Origin: Ophioderma brevispina
Taxonomy: Eukaryota; Echinodermata; Ophiuroidea; Amphilepidida; Ophiodermatidae
DNA: 64,000 nucleotides
Assembly (NCBI GenBank): GCA_023653785.1
Contig: JAMKCH010084978.1
Location: 1-64,000, forward strand
Direction: 5' to 3'
Shown: positions 24,380-36,761 of the stretch, one piece after another
Layout: each line of letters begins with the position of its first letter
Position numbering within the stretch: position 1 is the stretch's first letter
Program-made: the position numbers and the translations under genes
Notes under the pieces: model-generated
The model's database searches: none
The model's input: only the letters and a program-made list of their open reading frames with translations
What the model was told of the DNA's origin: nothing

Positions 24380-25150
24380 TGGTCGGTCTGTCTGTCTGTC
24401 TGTGTGTCTGACCGTGTCTATTTTTCGGAGGACCGAGGGTTGCACGTTCCTGAAACTTGGTGGGTGTCTGCCCCTTGGCCGAATGAAGAACCAAGATTTG
24501 TATTGGGTTATTGGATGCACTGGAGGTCATCAGGGGTCATTCAAGGTCAAATGGGTAAAAGATGGTGCATGGACATGAAACTTGGTGGGGTCGCTTGTTG
24601 ATGCCGGGTCATTCAAGCCAGGTAGTCGCGAAACCCAGGTGATTGTGAAACCCGGGGACCACCTATGCTAGTTATCCCCCTGGCTTGAAAAGCAGAAGGG
24701 GGGATTATGCTATCAGTCAAGGCGGGGTATTTTTACCCACAATCTTGTGAACGCGATAACATGAGACCCATAAGGGGTTATGGTGATGTAACTTGGTGGG
24801 TGGGATCGGACTGCCATGCCCTTCATCTGATTAGATTATGGGCGTGGCATATGCTAATTAGGTACCTAATTTGCATAATTAATGAGTTAATTTGGGGTAT
24901 TTTTACCCAAAAAGCTTGTGAACAAACTATCTGAAGATCCATAAGTCCGATTTTGATGAAACTTGGTGGAGGGGTGGGGAATCATGTACTCTCGCGCTGA
25001 TTAGGTTTGTGGCGCATGATATGCTAATTAAATAGCTAATTTGCATATTTATGGGATAAATTTGGGGTATTTTCACCCAAAAAACTTGTGAACAAACTAT
25101 CTGATAAGTCCGATTTGATGAAATTGTGGAGGGGTGGGGAATCGTACTCT
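24380..25150. repeat. Tandem array, about 170-bp unit, three copies
   Basis: A GTCTGTCTGTCTGTCTG run opens a composite repeat at about 24384. Then GGGGTATTTTTACCC followed by CTTGTGAAC recurs near 24725, 24895 and 25065, each followed by GATG.AACTTGGTGG and ATATGCTAATTA.. TAATTTGCAT. The units are diverged copies of one another. No coding potential. Confidence 0.7.
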
Positions 25151-25164
25151 CGCGCCACTTAGGT

Positions 25165-25905
25165 TTAAGGTGGGTTGTTCGGCGTTTAGGGGGGGGGTTG
25201 TCCGGGTTTAAGGGGGTGTCCGGGTTTAAGGGGGGTTGTCCAGCTTTAAGGGGGGTGGTCAGCTTTAAGGGGGGTTGTCCAGCTTTAAGGGGGGTTGTTG
25301 GGTTTAAGGGGGATTGTTGGGTTAGGTGGGTTGTGATGGGTTTAAAGGGTGTGTCAGGGTTTAAGGGGGATTGTTGGGGTTTAAGGTGGGTTGTGGGGGA
25401 TTTAAGGGGTGTACGGTTTAAGGGGGGTTGTCTGGGTAAGGGTTGTGGGTTAAAAGGTGGGTTGCACGAGTTTAGGGGGGTTGGTCAGGTTTTTTAAGGG
25501 TTGTGGGTTTAAGGGATTTTTGGGTTGATAGGGGGGTTTTTGGGTTTAAGGGGGGTTGTAGGGCTTTTCAGGGGGTTGTTGTGGTCTTAAGGTGGGTTGC
25601 CGAGGTTTAAGGGGGATTGTTGGGGTGTAAGGGGGCTTGTGAGGGTTAAAGTGGTTTGTCCGCTTTAAGGGGGGGGGTGTTGTCTGGGCTTAAGGGGGCT
25701 TGTTGTGGTTTAAGGTGGGTTGCACGGAGTTTAAGCGGGGGTTTGTCTGGACTTAAGGGGGTTGTTGGGGTTTAAGGGGATTGTGCGGTTAAGGGGGTTT
25801 TGGGTTTAAGGAGGGGTTGGTCTGGGCGTAAGGGGGGGTGCTATGTTATGGTTTAAGGTGGGTTGCACCGAGTTGAAGGGGGGTTGCCCAGTTTTAAGGG
25901 TAAAT
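25165..25905 (+). repeat. Strand-asymmetric G-rich tandem array
   Basis: About 740 bases of short units near 18-25 bases, consensus GGTTTAAGGGGGGTTGTC. The G-run length varies from unit to unit and C is almost absent from the + strand. Dozens of G runs of four to nine make G-quadruplex formation on the non-template strand of ACVR2 likely. The open frame at 25126-25497 is repeat sequence, not a gene. Confidence 0.85.
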
Positions 25906-26039
25906 TGCTATAAACCTTGTCAACACGAGATCTTTTGATCTAAGCAGTATGGATGTCATCGGCACCATATAGTCGCTTAAGAACGCGGCGGATGAGTCGG
26001 AGAGGCGGTCCATGGCATGGGTCAAAAGGTCAAATGTGG

Positions 26040-27250
26040 TCAAAAATTCATATAAAACCTTGTCATGTGGCTAGGATGAGAACTTGTGCGGTGTGCTAAC
26101 ATCGGTGCCAACATTTTTGAAGGTCATTCAAGTCATGTGAGGTCATTCAAGGTCAAATCCATAAACATGTGGTGGTAGGATGATTGTGAAGAAATTGGTG
26201 GGTGCAGTCCATATTCAGTGCCGAAAATCTTGAAGGTCAGTTCAAAGGCTCATGCTTGGTCATCCAAGGTCAAATCTTTAAACAGTGGTAGGATGGATGA
26301 AACTTGGTGGGGTGTGCTCAACATTCGATGCCAAAATTTGAAGGTCATTTCAGGTCATGTCGGGGTCATTCAAGGTCAAATCCATAACGTGGTAGGATGA
26401 TGAAAATTGGTTGCGTTTGCTCAACATTCGGTGCCGAAAATTTTGACAGTCAGTTCAAGGTCATGTGAGGTCATTCAAGGTCCACACCCTAAACCTGTGG
26501 TAGGATGATGAAATTAGTGGGTGCGTAAATATTCAGTGCTGAAAATTCTGAAGGTATTTCAAGTCATGCGAGAGGTCCATTCCAAGGTCATACTTCTAAA
26601 CATGTGGTAGGATGATGAAACTTGGTGTTGTTCGGTCAATATTCAGTGCCGACAAATTGACTTGAAGTCATTTCAAGGGTCTGCAGGGTCATTCCAGGTC
26701 AAATCTCTAAACATGTGGTAGGATGATGAAAATTAGTGAGTGCGGTCAATATTCAGTGCAGAAAAATTTGACGGTCATTTTCAGTCATGTGAGGTCATTC
26801 CAAGGTCAAATCCCTTAAACATGTTGGTAGTGATGATGAAACTTAGGGGTTGTGGTCAATATTCTGTGCTGAAAATTTGAAGGTCATTTCGGTCATGCTG
26901 GGGTCATCCAAGGTCAAAATCTCTAAACATGTGGTAGGATGATGAAAATTGGTGTGTGCGGTCAATATTCAGTGCCGAAAATGTTGACAGGTCATTTCAA
27001 GGTCATGCAGGGTCATTCCAGGTCAAATCTAAAACATGTGGTTAGGATGATGAAACTTGGTTTTTGTCGTGCGGCAATTATTCAGTGCAGAAAATTTTGA
27101 TTTGAGGTCATTCAAGGTTAATGGGGGTCATCCAAGGTCACTATGTATGGTTGTATGGTAATGAAACCAAGGTCATCTGGGTCAACATCACTAGGCACGG
27201 GTTGTATGGCATTAAACCAGAGTCATATGGGGTCATCCAAATTATTGAAA
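26040..27250. repeat. Tandem array, about 108-bp unit, around ten copies
   Basis: ACATGTGGTAGGATGATGAAA recurs near 26163, 26280, 26383, 26492, 26598, 26709, 26817, 26925 and 27031 (spacing 103-117). Each unit also has TCAATATTCAGTGC.GAAAATTTTGA and one to three AGGTCA half-sites, several within TCAAGGTCA. Units differ chiefly by one-base gains and losses. The array ends in diverged half-units by about 27250. Confidence 0.85.
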
Positions 27251-27753
27251 ACTGGTATGGTAGGGCCTCTATAGTTTTCCATGACAACATCCTAAGTTAT
27301 GTTACTTTACGCTACCCGACGACGCAGGGGGACCTTGTGGTTTCGAGAACCGACCTTGTTATGAATATTAGTGACTGATTGGGAGTAAGTCAGTAAACCA
27401 TAAACCATTTAGCTGATATTGGACCCGGGATTTGGACTTGCCCGAACGGGCACGCCTACCCAAGGTTGTTTACTGCCCGAAAAAATTCTATGTCCCGGGC
27501 TATCGGAAAGGCGATTGTCGCGGCCTCCTGATTGCAGAGCCAGGAACACACAGTCTTTTTTGTCCATGGCCTATCACACCCCGCACCTATCGGACGACCT
27601 ATTTGGGAACCGCTTGTCCCTAAGTTTTCTCGATGAGCTGTGATGGCCAAAACCTAAGGTATTGTAGGGCGACACGAAAGTCCCTAACAACATGTATTAT
27701 CATCCCCCAGGGTTCTCCCCAGATCTGACTAGAGGTGGGGATTAAATAGATAC

Positions 27754-28575
27754 AAGGCTGACTTGGAGATTTTCCGAGGAGGACGCCCTCAATTTTCAAA
27801 CATGTGTTTTTTGCACATATTAATGTGTCATATACCGACACCACCGGGTATAAATCCCAACCTCGGGTATAAGCCAAACCCCCATTTTAAAGAAAATAAC
27901 AGGAGCTAGCATTACACTCGGGATAAGGCCCCAGTGGTAATTTAATTAAGGAAAACGTAATTACACAAAACAAATCACCAAAACTTGAAAAACATCTATA
28001 GAGCCATCAAAGTAGGGCCCAAAGCATTGGCATGGATGTTAATAAAATTACTTTGAGGAATGTGATGTGAAAATTGAACTTTTATTTTAATGTTTTAATA
28101 TCTCCTACAACCAAAAGTGTACAAAAATGGTATTTGGTGAATAATATGCTCTTGGAAATGATTATTGCAATTTGGTATCTGATATTTGCTCCCAAGTTCT
28201 AGCCCTCCCCGGGTCTAAGCCCCCCCCTATTTGAAGGTAAAATCTTCCTGACTTTGGGGGGGTGGGCTTTACCGAGTGCTTACGGTACTAGTCCTGTGTG
28301 AAATAGCTAAGCTCAATTCGAATTCCTTCATATAGAAAATCACAAAACTTTGTTATAAATTTCCAGATTACGGAATTGTTGTAATAGGCCCTTACACAGT
28401 AACCTAGGGGCACGGTTTTATTCTACACATAACTGTTTACGGCATGGAGACGAAAACACCGATTTATCTCAAAATTGGAATTGGGCATTTTAGGCTGAAT
28501 ATCTTTAGTTTAGTAGACCTATTTTAATCAATACACAAAAAAAATTAATTCTCCAAAATCTCTGAATCAGCCTTT
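27754..28575. mobile_element. Inverted-repeat element E, interrupted copy
   Basis: Left end AAGGCTGACTT, right end AATCAGCCTTT. An uninterrupted relative at 57689-58049 shares the internal order (GAGG.CGCC.TCAATTT, GTGTGAAAT.GCTA.GCTCAA, TCATATAGAAAATCAC, ACTTTGTTATAAA, ATTTATCTC-type). The segment 27835-28285 is missing from that copy and is a later insertion. Confidence 0.7.
27835..28285. mobile_element. Element F, about 450 bp, inserted into element E with TA target
   Basis: Starts CCGACACCACCGGGTATAAA and ends TTTACCGAGTGCTTACGG. The reverse complement of the right end (CCGTAAGCACTCGGTAAAG) resembles the left end. TA flanks both sides. Repeats of CGGG.TATAAGCC / GGGTCTAAGCCCCC lie just inside each end. 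The TA target suggests a Tc1/mariner-type non-autonomous element; no transposase. Confidence 0.6.
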
Positions 28576-29929
28576 TTATACCCAATCCATCATACATCAT
28601 TGGGTTGGTTTGCCAATTGTATTTGGAGTTTAACAAAAAATATATAACTTGCAGAGAAAGATAAATGAAAGTCCATCTGCTTACACCTATTTTCATCAAA
28701 ATGGAGAAATGTTGCATCTAGGCCATAGCAACACCACTTAAAGATTAGATAATTTTTAGCTTAGATTGCAAAACAGAATAGTTCTATTTCACCCTCTAAT
28801 ACTGGGTCTTTCTTTTTAGGGTGCCCAACAAAACTGTCAGGTCTAGACCACCCTTGCAGCTACCATGAAATAGAGATAGGCCCATAGAACAAAAATAGGT
28901 TAATGCATTTGTATTGAAGATCCAGACATTAAAGGCATCTTTGAGTTGAAATAAAGAAATGGATAGTTTCACACATTTAGTGGTTGAACACACCTGAAAA
29001 TTTACACCATTTTCCAAGTTGTGTGCACTTTTGAAAAAAAAAATGGGCTTGAAAAAGGATTGAAGTGGAGAGGGGTAAAGTTGCAAATCTAATGTTCAAG
29101 AATGTTCAAGAAAGAACTATAGGAGGTAAACTTGCAGGCAAAGTGTAGGCCATGGCATTTTAAAAAACTTATTTTCAAACACATTCCCCTTCCAACAAGG
29201 TAGGAGCTTATCTCAGTGCTCAAGAGTTTGCTTAATGGCTATAGTTCATTCACGTAACTGGCACTTGTATTGGTTCCTGCAGTGATATTCACGCGTATAC
29301 TCAGCGGAGTAATTGAGGTTGGTTGTGTGCACTTTCATGGCAAACAGACTACAGATGTTGTTTGAAAATGGCTCTCCTGCATTGCGTGAGGTACGCTCTT
29401 GTGCTCATTTCTAGACATACCGCTATTTTATCAAGTGGGGTTGCCAGTTTCAAATCTTAGGAGACATGAAAAACCAAACATTGGATGAACTTTGGTGCTA
29501 TTACCGGGTCTTCTTCACACAAAAAAATGCTTGATGCACAAAGTAATGTTGGTTTTTTTAGACAATTCTGGATAAAGTAGCTTTTTCGGTAGGCTGATAG
29601 ATTTCAAAATAGCTTCTCTGGAAACACCTGGAAATAGTTTGTAGACATATAGAAAGAAGACACAGCTTTCTTTGAGGGCTTGCTACTTGCACCTGGTTTA
29701 ACCAGTACTACCTGTCCCAGGGCCAGGTTGTCGGCGGGCTAAACGTCACCCCCATCGGGTTTCTAATGAAATCCCGTATGAAGAGGGCAGCTGTATCCTG
29801 GAGAACTAAAGAAATATACCTACAAGGGCCTTCAGCTCTGAGAGCTAATGGTGGCCATCCATCACATTGACGTCATTAAGGGCATCCGGTCCCCATTGCT
29901 CCAATAAATCGCTCCCACAGCGTATATAT

Positions 29930-30359
29930 GCGGATTTTGGGTTTCCCTACCGGAAATCATTTTGTTCCGAATTCTTATGCATTGTGGCTAGGAATCACCA
30001 CCGATTAGAGTAATAACATAAATAGCGCATAAATATTCTATGGTTTTTTGTGTCATAACGGTATATTTTTCTGTCATAACTGGTGCAAAAACCGCTTGCT
30101 GTACATAAATTTTACCAGTAACAAGTACTCTTTGATTGCCTTGTAATATTTGCGCCACAAAATGTGCGCGTAGTTTAAAGCTTTAAGAGGCGCACTAAAC
30201 CGCATGCGTGCATGGAGTGATGACCGTATGACCACAAAACACCATGAATATATATGCGCTATTATTTTGTCTACTCCTACATCGTAGGTGCATTCCTATC
30301 CCACAATGCTAGAATTTCGAACAAAATGGAATTTCCGGTAGGAAACCCAAAATCCGCGG
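29930..30359. mobile_element. Miniature inverted-repeat element, about 68-bp arms
   Basis: Left arm (29930-29997) contains GCGGATTTTGGGTTTCC, TACCGGAAAT, CATTTTGTTC and GCATTGTGG. The right arm (30292-30359) is its reverse complement with few differences, ending GGAAACCCAAAATCCGC. The middle holds CGGTATATTTTTCTGTCATAACT, which recurs near 13870, so the centre may derive from another repeat. The apparent 70-residue open frame 30254-30466 runs across the right arm. Confidence 0.75.
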
Positions 30360-30378
30360 TATGCTTTGAATGCGAGTT

Positions 30379-30904
30379 GAATCCGGCCACCCACGTTAGC
30401 AGGGACAAAACTGGATTTAAAAACTTTCTTTTACTCTACTACTGTAATCTTAATCGTGATTCCTAGGACATAAACAGTATCTATCTGGTGTATCTGCTGA
30501 AGGTTTTCAATTTCTTGTGTCTCCTTTGTGGGCCTAGTTGACAAACTGTAATATGATCAAATGTCCAAGAAATAGGAAATTTTGTGTAGACTCACTGTCT
30601 AATTGTAATTTATATAAGAGGCTTAATATATGCAACTTAGAATAAAGATGTTAATGCCACCGCAGGTCATTGGTATTTCTCAAGTACAGCGACCGCATAA
30701 GCTTTATAATGCCATCTGTCACAAGAATTTAAACATGCGCACATGCACGCTGCTTGTATTTAACATCGCATGCATGCTGTAGTTTAATTGGTTAGCACCA
30801 AAATGGAACCCTAGGGTGTTCAATTACATACAGGGAATATATGTAGTAGTAAATCCAAAGTTTTAAATCCGGTTTTGTCCCCGTAAAACGGGGGTGGCCG
30901 GATT
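30379..30904. mobile_element. Miniature inverted-repeat element, about 48-bp arms
   Basis: Left arm begins GAATCCGGCCACCC and continues GGGACAAAAC.GGATTTAAA. The right arm (30856-30904) is the reverse complement, ending GGGTGGCCGGATTC. It starts 20 bases after the end of the preceding element. Coding capacity was not seen. Confidence 0.7.
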
Positions 30905-32064
30905 CACCTCACACTTTAGCAATCGCCCTTACTCTCTCCTTCCATTTCGCCCGATTCAATGCATCCTTCATCCTCAACCCAACCCTCCTACCTCCTCCTC
31001 CACTTGCTTCCATGTCTTCTTTGGTCATCCCCTCCTCCTCAAACTGCCCACCTCAAACTCAAAGCCCTTCTTAAAACATGTTTATCATCCTTCCTCAGCA
31101 CATGCCCTTACCAAAAAGTACATTATTCGCAATATATGAAAGCATAAAACAAGATGAATGAAAAATAAAGGAACCATGTGAGCATTATTATTTCTAATTC
31201 TCAATTTCGATGGTTAAATTTGCTGTTTTCAGGCATTGTTTTAAATTGTGTAGGTTTGGTTTTAAATCATTGAGATTTGGTTTGGTTCCTCAATTTTCAA
31301 TTTAGAACAATGGCTTCAAAACAGATAGCGTGTAGTTACTGAACTTTAAGTAGCAGTTTAGTATAATGGTAATGTTAAATATGAAACTAAAGAAAGTCGG
31401 CCATCAAAAAGCACATTTTGCAGTTTGTTGCTGATTGAAAAAGTAATGGGATATCTCTTAACCCTAACTATGCCAGCATCTGAGTCTGATGAATACATCG
31501 ATAGCAGATGATAACAAAGCTAGAAATAAAAAATACACTTTTCTTTCATTTTAGCCCCTAACACCATAAAGTGCAGAACTGAAAGTGCTGTGAAAAATGT
31601 CTACATATAGTTCAGTATATGGGCACACTTCTTTTTTTCTCTCACTTTGGGTTTTTCCCTCTTCGTCGGCAACCATGGTAACATGAGCTAAGCAGTTTGA
31701 CAAGAGCTTTTTGCATATTTTCAATCCACTACCCTGAGTTCTTAGAACTAACTTAATTCTGAGGTCAAGACATTTAGGCAAACTTGAATTAAAAAAAAAT
31801 TTAAGACACAAGATAAAAATAATGTAACAGATTATTCAAATCAGAAAGTTTTTGCACTGTACAGGTAACATCAGTGAATCGTGGTGGTACGTGACGTGCA
31901 TAAGAAAACAATCACATTACTCCATAACAGAATACAATTTTGTTACAAAATGATTGCTTGAAAACAAATTGCTCCCTATCTACATGATCTAACGTAACAT
32001 AATTGTACTTGTGTCACTAACGGGATACTACGTGTTGCTGTTTTTTTTTCCACAGAACGTCAAG

Positions 32065-32442
32065 TTCAAGGTGTCAACGAGAGATTTTGGAGGCACCCAA
32101 ATAATGGTGAAATATTGTAATTTCATATAGATTATAGACACTCAAATAGATTTCTTTCTTACCTGTATTTGGCGACAGAACATGTCTTAAAAGAGAAAAC
32201 AACTGATTTTGATTTGCTTAAATGTTAAATGATAAACTTAGGCTGAATTTCGTATTTGCTCCTATACTACGAAATTATAAATTTCAAATTTTTACCAAAG
32301 AACAATTTTCTTTTCTCAGCTTAATTCCTTCAGATGGGGTTGTTTTTTGATGGAAGCTTTACCGCAGGAGGGCAAAATCAGTACTTTCATCATTTTTTGT
32401 AAAGGGACACCTGATATGTGAAATCTCTCGTTTGACCGTTAT
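32065..32442. mobile_element. Element A, degraded copy
   Basis: AGGTGTCAACGAGAGATTT at the left and GAAATCTCTCGTTTGACC at the right match the ends of the family (19026, 52705, 58525). Both inserts of extra T/G and loss of the flanking TTAA show it is old. A tract CTGTTTTTTTTTCCACAG sits just upstream and mimics a splice acceptor, but the sequence after it is this element, not an exon. Confidence 0.65.
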
Positions 32443-35400
32443 ATGGTATTTAATTTGGATAAGACCTGTTGATAAACAAACCATAATTTAACCTCTTCCT
32501 GGCATTCATTTGTAATGGTTTAAATCTAAAAGCATCTGATACTTGGGAGGTATCACAGTTGGTTTTGAAAGAAAAAGTGGGTTAGCAAATGGGTTACCCC
32601 ATTGCTGCCCCCATACTTCCATGGCTCTATTTGGCAAACCCCCTTGGTAAGGGCATGTTCATCCTAACAGGGCTCAGTTTCACTTGTCTTGGAATGGGCA
32701 TGTGTATACTAACAGTGATTTATTTTGATTTTTCTGTCCTGGCCCGTCTGGCCAGTGAACTAGGAAAGCTACTGGCCCTGCATGAAGTCACTGGCCGCAA
32801 CCATTTTTTTCCATGCTATGGTCCATGAATTTCTTTCTTCTTATTGCAAATTAAACTTGTAATTGGCTAAATTTCCAGACGACAATAAGGCCAGAAGCAA
32901 TCAACCTTAGGGTATGGTGTGCGTTGCCAAAGGGGGCTTGAGAACGGACTTTTTGAATAAATTTTGTCTTTAAATCTGGATTTTTTTTCCAATATATGGA
33001 CTTGGAACTGCATTTTAGGTCAATCAAAATGCCCCAAGGAGCTAAATCTACGAGTTTTGTGGCAAATAAGGAGTTAAGAGGCGCGAACTGTGAGTCTTGA
33101 AACGACGCACATACCCGTAGTCCCCGTATCGCTATTTCAGATCATGCCACCCTTCTCCCTGGGGCTTTAGTAATCTGTGTCTATTTTGTCTAACTTTTTT
33201 GCATTCACTTTACCTCAATTGTTTTCCTCACCTACATTGTAAGTTTGGTACACAGTAACAAATTAAAAATTGATTAATTAATGTGCACAAATTACTCCTC
33301 TGTTCTCAAACTCATTATCAGTTGTCACTTTGGGAGATAGCTGGAGAAACCTCTCAGGTCTGTTTCTTTTCGTACTCGCTCTTTTGCATCGTTTTATTAC
33401 TAGGAAGTCTGTTCTATCTCCTGTTCCTTTTAGGGCCTGGTCAACTGCAATTGGTTAAGGAATGCTTCATTTATACTGAATTCTGGCGTTATGCTGCGAA
33501 GCAGCGTGATATGTTGCTGTTCTGAAATTATGTGATATGTGAGATCATATTTATTTTTTTTTTTTTTTTTTTTTTTTGTGAACAGCCTCATGCACGTAGC
33601 CTATGGACCTACTTGGCCCTCGCTCCTATGCGCATAAAACGCTATGATTGGCACGGATTAACACACCCGTGTGTCTTATAGAATTGTGCCACTCGTACGT
33701 CAGTACTAATTAGTGACTGTTAATCTTTGAAAAAGCATTAATGCAATTAAAAATAATAAAATGCTGAAGCTTTTGGAGGATAATTTTTAGCCTGCGGTCA
33801 AACTTGAATTTATTACAAGACGTACCAAAACTATACATTTGTTCTGAAAATATCAACTGGGCCAAGTGGTCCAGCCTCCGTTAATTCTTACTTATACTGG
33901 CCCCCCGACAGCCCGAACACAAACGAATTTCACTGGCCGCGGGCCAGCGGCCCAGTGCTAAATCGAGCCTTACTGTTAACACATATGTCCGTGCACATTC
34001 TGGGTATCTTAAATCATCCTTTAAAAGACTAGGGGGGGGGGTGTATTTGCCGCAATACACTAGTGAATAAAGCCTATTGAAAAACTTTGCCAATGGGATA
34101 TGAGATTTTACTGGCTCAGTGATTGTGTTAGCCTTTCTTAGCCCACCACAGTTTCCTGATTGGTTAACTACATGATTTATTTGAGTAACCATTACAATCA
34201 CCTTTAATTAAATATTTCAACTAATCCTCTACAGCCTTACCACCTTTGTGTAGCCATGCTGCTGATTGGCTCAGTAAATGGCTGATTCCATAGCAAGGTA
34301 GGATTAACATAAGGAGATGACACTTGCGGAAGAACCGTGGTCCCTGGTCCTTGCTTTACAGGGGGCGCTATAACGACTCGGGTTAGATTTTAAGGGGGTG
34401 GGACACAGTACTAAAAAGTCCACGTAAAACTTGGGGATAACAATACATAGGCGATAATCTTGTAGACTATTTAGACTTAAAACGTGAAATTGGTGTTATA
34501 TGAAAGCTGTGAATTTCTGAATTGCTATAATATAAGATATACGGTGAATTAAGTTATTTTTAGAAAAACAAAGAGTAGAGAACTACACTATTTCCAGAGG
34601 ATTTCAATTGAAGGGACCTGAATTGTAGACTGCAAGTGCTGTAGCAAAATATATAACCTTGATTCATAAAAATAGATTAAGTAAATCTAAAGAGCATTAA
34701 AGGAGCTAAATTTTGATACCAAACATACCAAATTTGACCTTGAAATAACTGAAATAGGCGCATTTGAAAAACAAAATAATTAACATTATGAAACATTCAG
34801 TGTAACCAACCCCTTAAACTGGGGTGGGCCTAGGTTCAAACGAGGGCGCTATATATAGCCGAGTCTTGTACTGCGAAGTTTGTTACTGTCATGGTTACGA
34901 ACGGTGAACACGTAACTCTATACCATGAGGTTAATAAATACAGGAAGGGACCATAATTTGTTGATTTCGCGACTTTTCTATTTTGCCATAGCCATATTGT
35001 GGGTTCAGAAGCAAAATACGACAGCGCTAGTTTCAACCCCCTTTCATAGTTGCAGAGGTACATTTCAGAGGATTCCGGCTTTTGGAGTTAAGAAATTGCA
35101 TTTGAAATCTCCCTAATAATAGAAGAATAAGACCCAACAATTTAATTCACATTTTCATACAACATTGCAAAACCCCCCCTCTGTCGAACATATTCACAGA
35201 AAGTGTACTGTTTCAGTCACAATTGTGGATTATACATCTCTGTGATGAAACTGGTACAGTTTTGTTTGCAAGACGGGAGGAACCATACGCTGAAGAAAAA
35301 ATTACAGTCTTATCTTTAGGTTTCAAATTCCCCAATATTCACCATTGCGGACATATATTTCGGACGTAACGCTGTGAAATATTTCAATTTGTACGTCCGC

Positions 35401-36625
35401 AACAATGAAATGACATTCTAGCAATGAACACAGATTTTGAAAAACAAAACTTTCAGTAAAAGGAGTTACTATCAGCATTTAAAATGCGCAAACTTTATTT
35501 GTTTCCAAACATATTAGTGTAGTACAGGGTGGTTCAGGCAATTGGGGAATGTAGTTTGGAACCCTGTCACTTTTTGAACCCTTTTTTGTCATTCTAACAA
35601 ACCTGAGTATTTATGAATTCATTTGTTCAACAAAACTATGTACATAGTATTACCTTTTGAGGGAAACAATTACAGAAGCGGGGGGTTGGGGCCCAAATGA
35701 TAGCTTTTGCTTTAGGTGTAGAACCGATCACATCTGGGTTCTGAATCGGCCCGATTTTAAGCTTATCGGATCTGGATCGGAATCGGCAAAAGATAAAACA
35801 AAAATCCCCCATTTAGAGATTGTCCCTAACATTGCGTAAATAATAAACCATAAAGGTTTGTAAGATTTGTTTTCCCCCTTCCTGTAATTCAGTACTGAAC
35901 CTGATTTGCAGTGGTGATTTGATGCATTCATGCCTATAGACATACATGTACACATTTTAAGGAACATTCTTTGAACAGTTGTAATTTGTACTTCACCTGA
36001 TCATTAGCCCTTAAAAGTATTGTGTACCTATCTTCAACAAGATTTTCTAGATTTGGTCAAATGAAATTTTTCCAATATCTTTTTGGAGCCCTTAAAAACA
36101 AACCAAACAAACAAAATGCTAAATCACAAGAATTGTTTATCACAAAATGCTTCAAGTACTGAAGTAGTATCCTGGCAGGACAAAAAATATGGTACTAACT
36201 ACTGGGAAATAACAAGCAAGGATGTTGCTCTGTGCGTCCATGTGATGCAGTACTTCTTCCGCCCTACTTTGGTGCATGCCGACTGTTTCTCTGCATGTCA
36301 AGAAGCTTCAGGATTTGGTGAAATGTTTTAGTAAATATCTACAGGGGAAACATTTCAATAACAAGTGTGTTATTTGATCTTGACTTTAGCAATCTGAGTC
36401 CATTAATTTACACAAAAAATTATATTATTATTGTTTTCTGTTTCTGTTTTGGTATTTGTGGGAGAGTGTGTGTGAAATTTATTGGCTGTTTTAAAGGTGC
36501 TGCAAAGAGATTTACATCCCTTTTAAAAATCGCCAGGTTTTTACACTGGATAATGCTATTTTTCAAACAATAGTTCTGGTAGTTATTAAAGCTCATCATT
36601 CTATGCCCCTTTCTTTTACTTTCAG

Positions 36626-36761
36626 GTTGAACAATAGATACATGCACCCCGGAGTATTAGAGGCGCCATACATTTCAGCGGGGACGCTTTCCTGCGCATA
36701 GATATGTATGCGTGTGGCTTGGTGCTTTGGGAGCTGATCACAAGATGTTCCAGCCAAGATG
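36626..36761 (+). CDS. ACVR2: ACVR2 exon 4: kinase activation loop to helix F, frame damaged
   Basis: Follows exon 3 in phase 0 after a TTCTTTTACTTTCAG acceptor; donor G|GTAGCA, phase 1 out. In the direct frame from about 36662 it reads [19 protein letters not shown] then [10 protein letters not shown], which is the type II receptor C-lobe (human [24 protein letters not shown]). The first 36 bases should encode VGTRRYMAPEVLE, the activation-loop end and APE motif. In the straight frame they hit TAG at 36635. A neighbouring frame gives [10 protein letters not shown]. The pattern fits about two missing bases near 36629-36637, compensating changes in G/C runs near 36644-36654 and one missing G at about 36662, net three bases short, so overall length stays in phase. 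Homopolymer errors in the assembly are the simplest reading; a decaying gene is the alternative. Confidence 0.85.

Larger units (their letters stand above)
12389..36625 (+). other. ACVR2 intron 3, 24.2 kb, repeat-filled
   Basis: Begins GTAAGT after exon 3 and ends TTACTTTCAG before exon 4, phase 0. No exon or gene was recognised inside on either strand. The annotated repeats cover perhaps a third. The remaining stretches (12.4-14.5, 15.3-18.5, 20.5-21.9, 30.9-32.0, 32.4-36.6 kb) are AT-rich single-copy-looking DNA in which I see nothing further that can be supported. A T24 run lies at 33554-33577. Confidence 0.8.

Noticed and set aside
25126..25497. 123-residue glycine-rich open frame
   Set aside because: It is the G-rich tandem array read as protein; stops are absent because of the repeat unit.
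26040..27250. CRISPR-like array of regularly spaced repeats
   Set aside because: Units are directly adjoining 108-bp repeats without unique spacers, in a eukaryotic intron.
32041..32110. Polypyrimidine tract ending CCACAG, followed by what looked like a possible ACVR2 exon
   Set aside because: The sequence after it is a degraded copy of element A (ends AGGTGTCAACGAGAGATTT), and exon 3 joins exon 4 directly in phase.
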